Both the position numbers and the translations under genes were made by a program. 12,123 nucleotides of DNA from contig JAGOTU010000019.1 of the NCBI GenBank assembly GCA_018061585.1, positions 1-12,123 on the forward strand, given 5' to 3'. Below are positions 12,120 through 12,123 of the stretch, piece by piece (the first letter of the stretch is position 1; the number at the start of each line of letters is the position of its first letter). The notes under the pieces were generated by a model. The model did no database searches. It saw only the letters and a program-made list of their open reading frames with translations, and was not told where the DNA came from. Source of the DNA: Minisyncoccota bacterium. GTDB taxonomy: Bacteria; Patescibacteriota; Minisyncoccia; Phycocordibacterales; UBA2100.

Positions 12120-12123
12120 CAGG

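Noticed and set aside
1..12123. Mobile element, prophage or CRISPR array
   Set aside because: No transposase, integrase or phage structural motifs, no terminal repeats and no regularly spaced repeats were seen.

Overview
The window reads as a compact bacterial chromosome segment. The best guess is a Patescibacteria/Candidate Phyla Radiation (Parcubacteria-like) genome, at moderate confidence. The reasons are small proteins, very short intergenic gaps, tiny orphan proteins, an almost complete absence of Shine-Dalgarno sites, and -10 boxes sitting directly in front of start codons. Seven genes end in TGA and conserved tryptophans are TGG, so the standard code (with TGA as stop) is used. No rRNA, tRNA, CRISPR array, insertion sequence or phage gene was found.

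Left part (1-3321): a von Willebrand A / YfaP-like (DUF2135) protein, probably cut at its 5' end, closes with a clear terminator. It is followed by a strongly divergent adenylosuccinate synthetase (PurA) homologue, which has the only textbook ribosome binding site in the window and its own terminator. Next come a TfoX N-terminal-domain protein and a 37-residue very basic mini-protein.

Middle (3322-6372): a membrane-anchored MliC-like protein with a second domain, a protein with two tandem PhnB/VOC domains, and a TspO/MBR protein that lacks the usual first membrane helix. The TspO gene overlaps tail-to-tail with a leftward, membrane-anchored VanY-type D,D-carboxypeptidase that has a coiled coil.

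Right part (6373-12123): a 56-base divergent promoter region separates the carboxypeptidase gene from a tight rightward run. That run is trhO (tRNA U34 hydroxylase), engB (ribosome-assembly GTPase, ATGA overlap), a second MliC-like protein and an EVE-domain protein. It is followed by a secreted or anchored YHYH-domain protein, then a strong promoter with a hairpin-rich leader in front of a 50-residue Cys-rich mini-protein with a terminator. The end holds a 22-residue lysine-rich mini-protein, a GIY-YIG protein of the UPF0213 family, and an ABC-F ATPase whose reading frame stops before the end of its second ATPase domain.

Functionally the genes fall into translation and ribosome upkeep (trhO, engB, ABC-F, tiny basic proteins), envelope (carboxypeptidase, two MliC-like proteins, TspO, YHYH) and stand-alone accessory functions (vWA/DUF2135, PurA-like, TfoX_N, EVE, GIY-YIG). 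The most striking features are regulatory: recurrent candidate leaderless promoters, -35 boxes built into upstream terminators, and the structured leader at about 10012-10146. All assignments come from motif recognition by eye; no database search was run.
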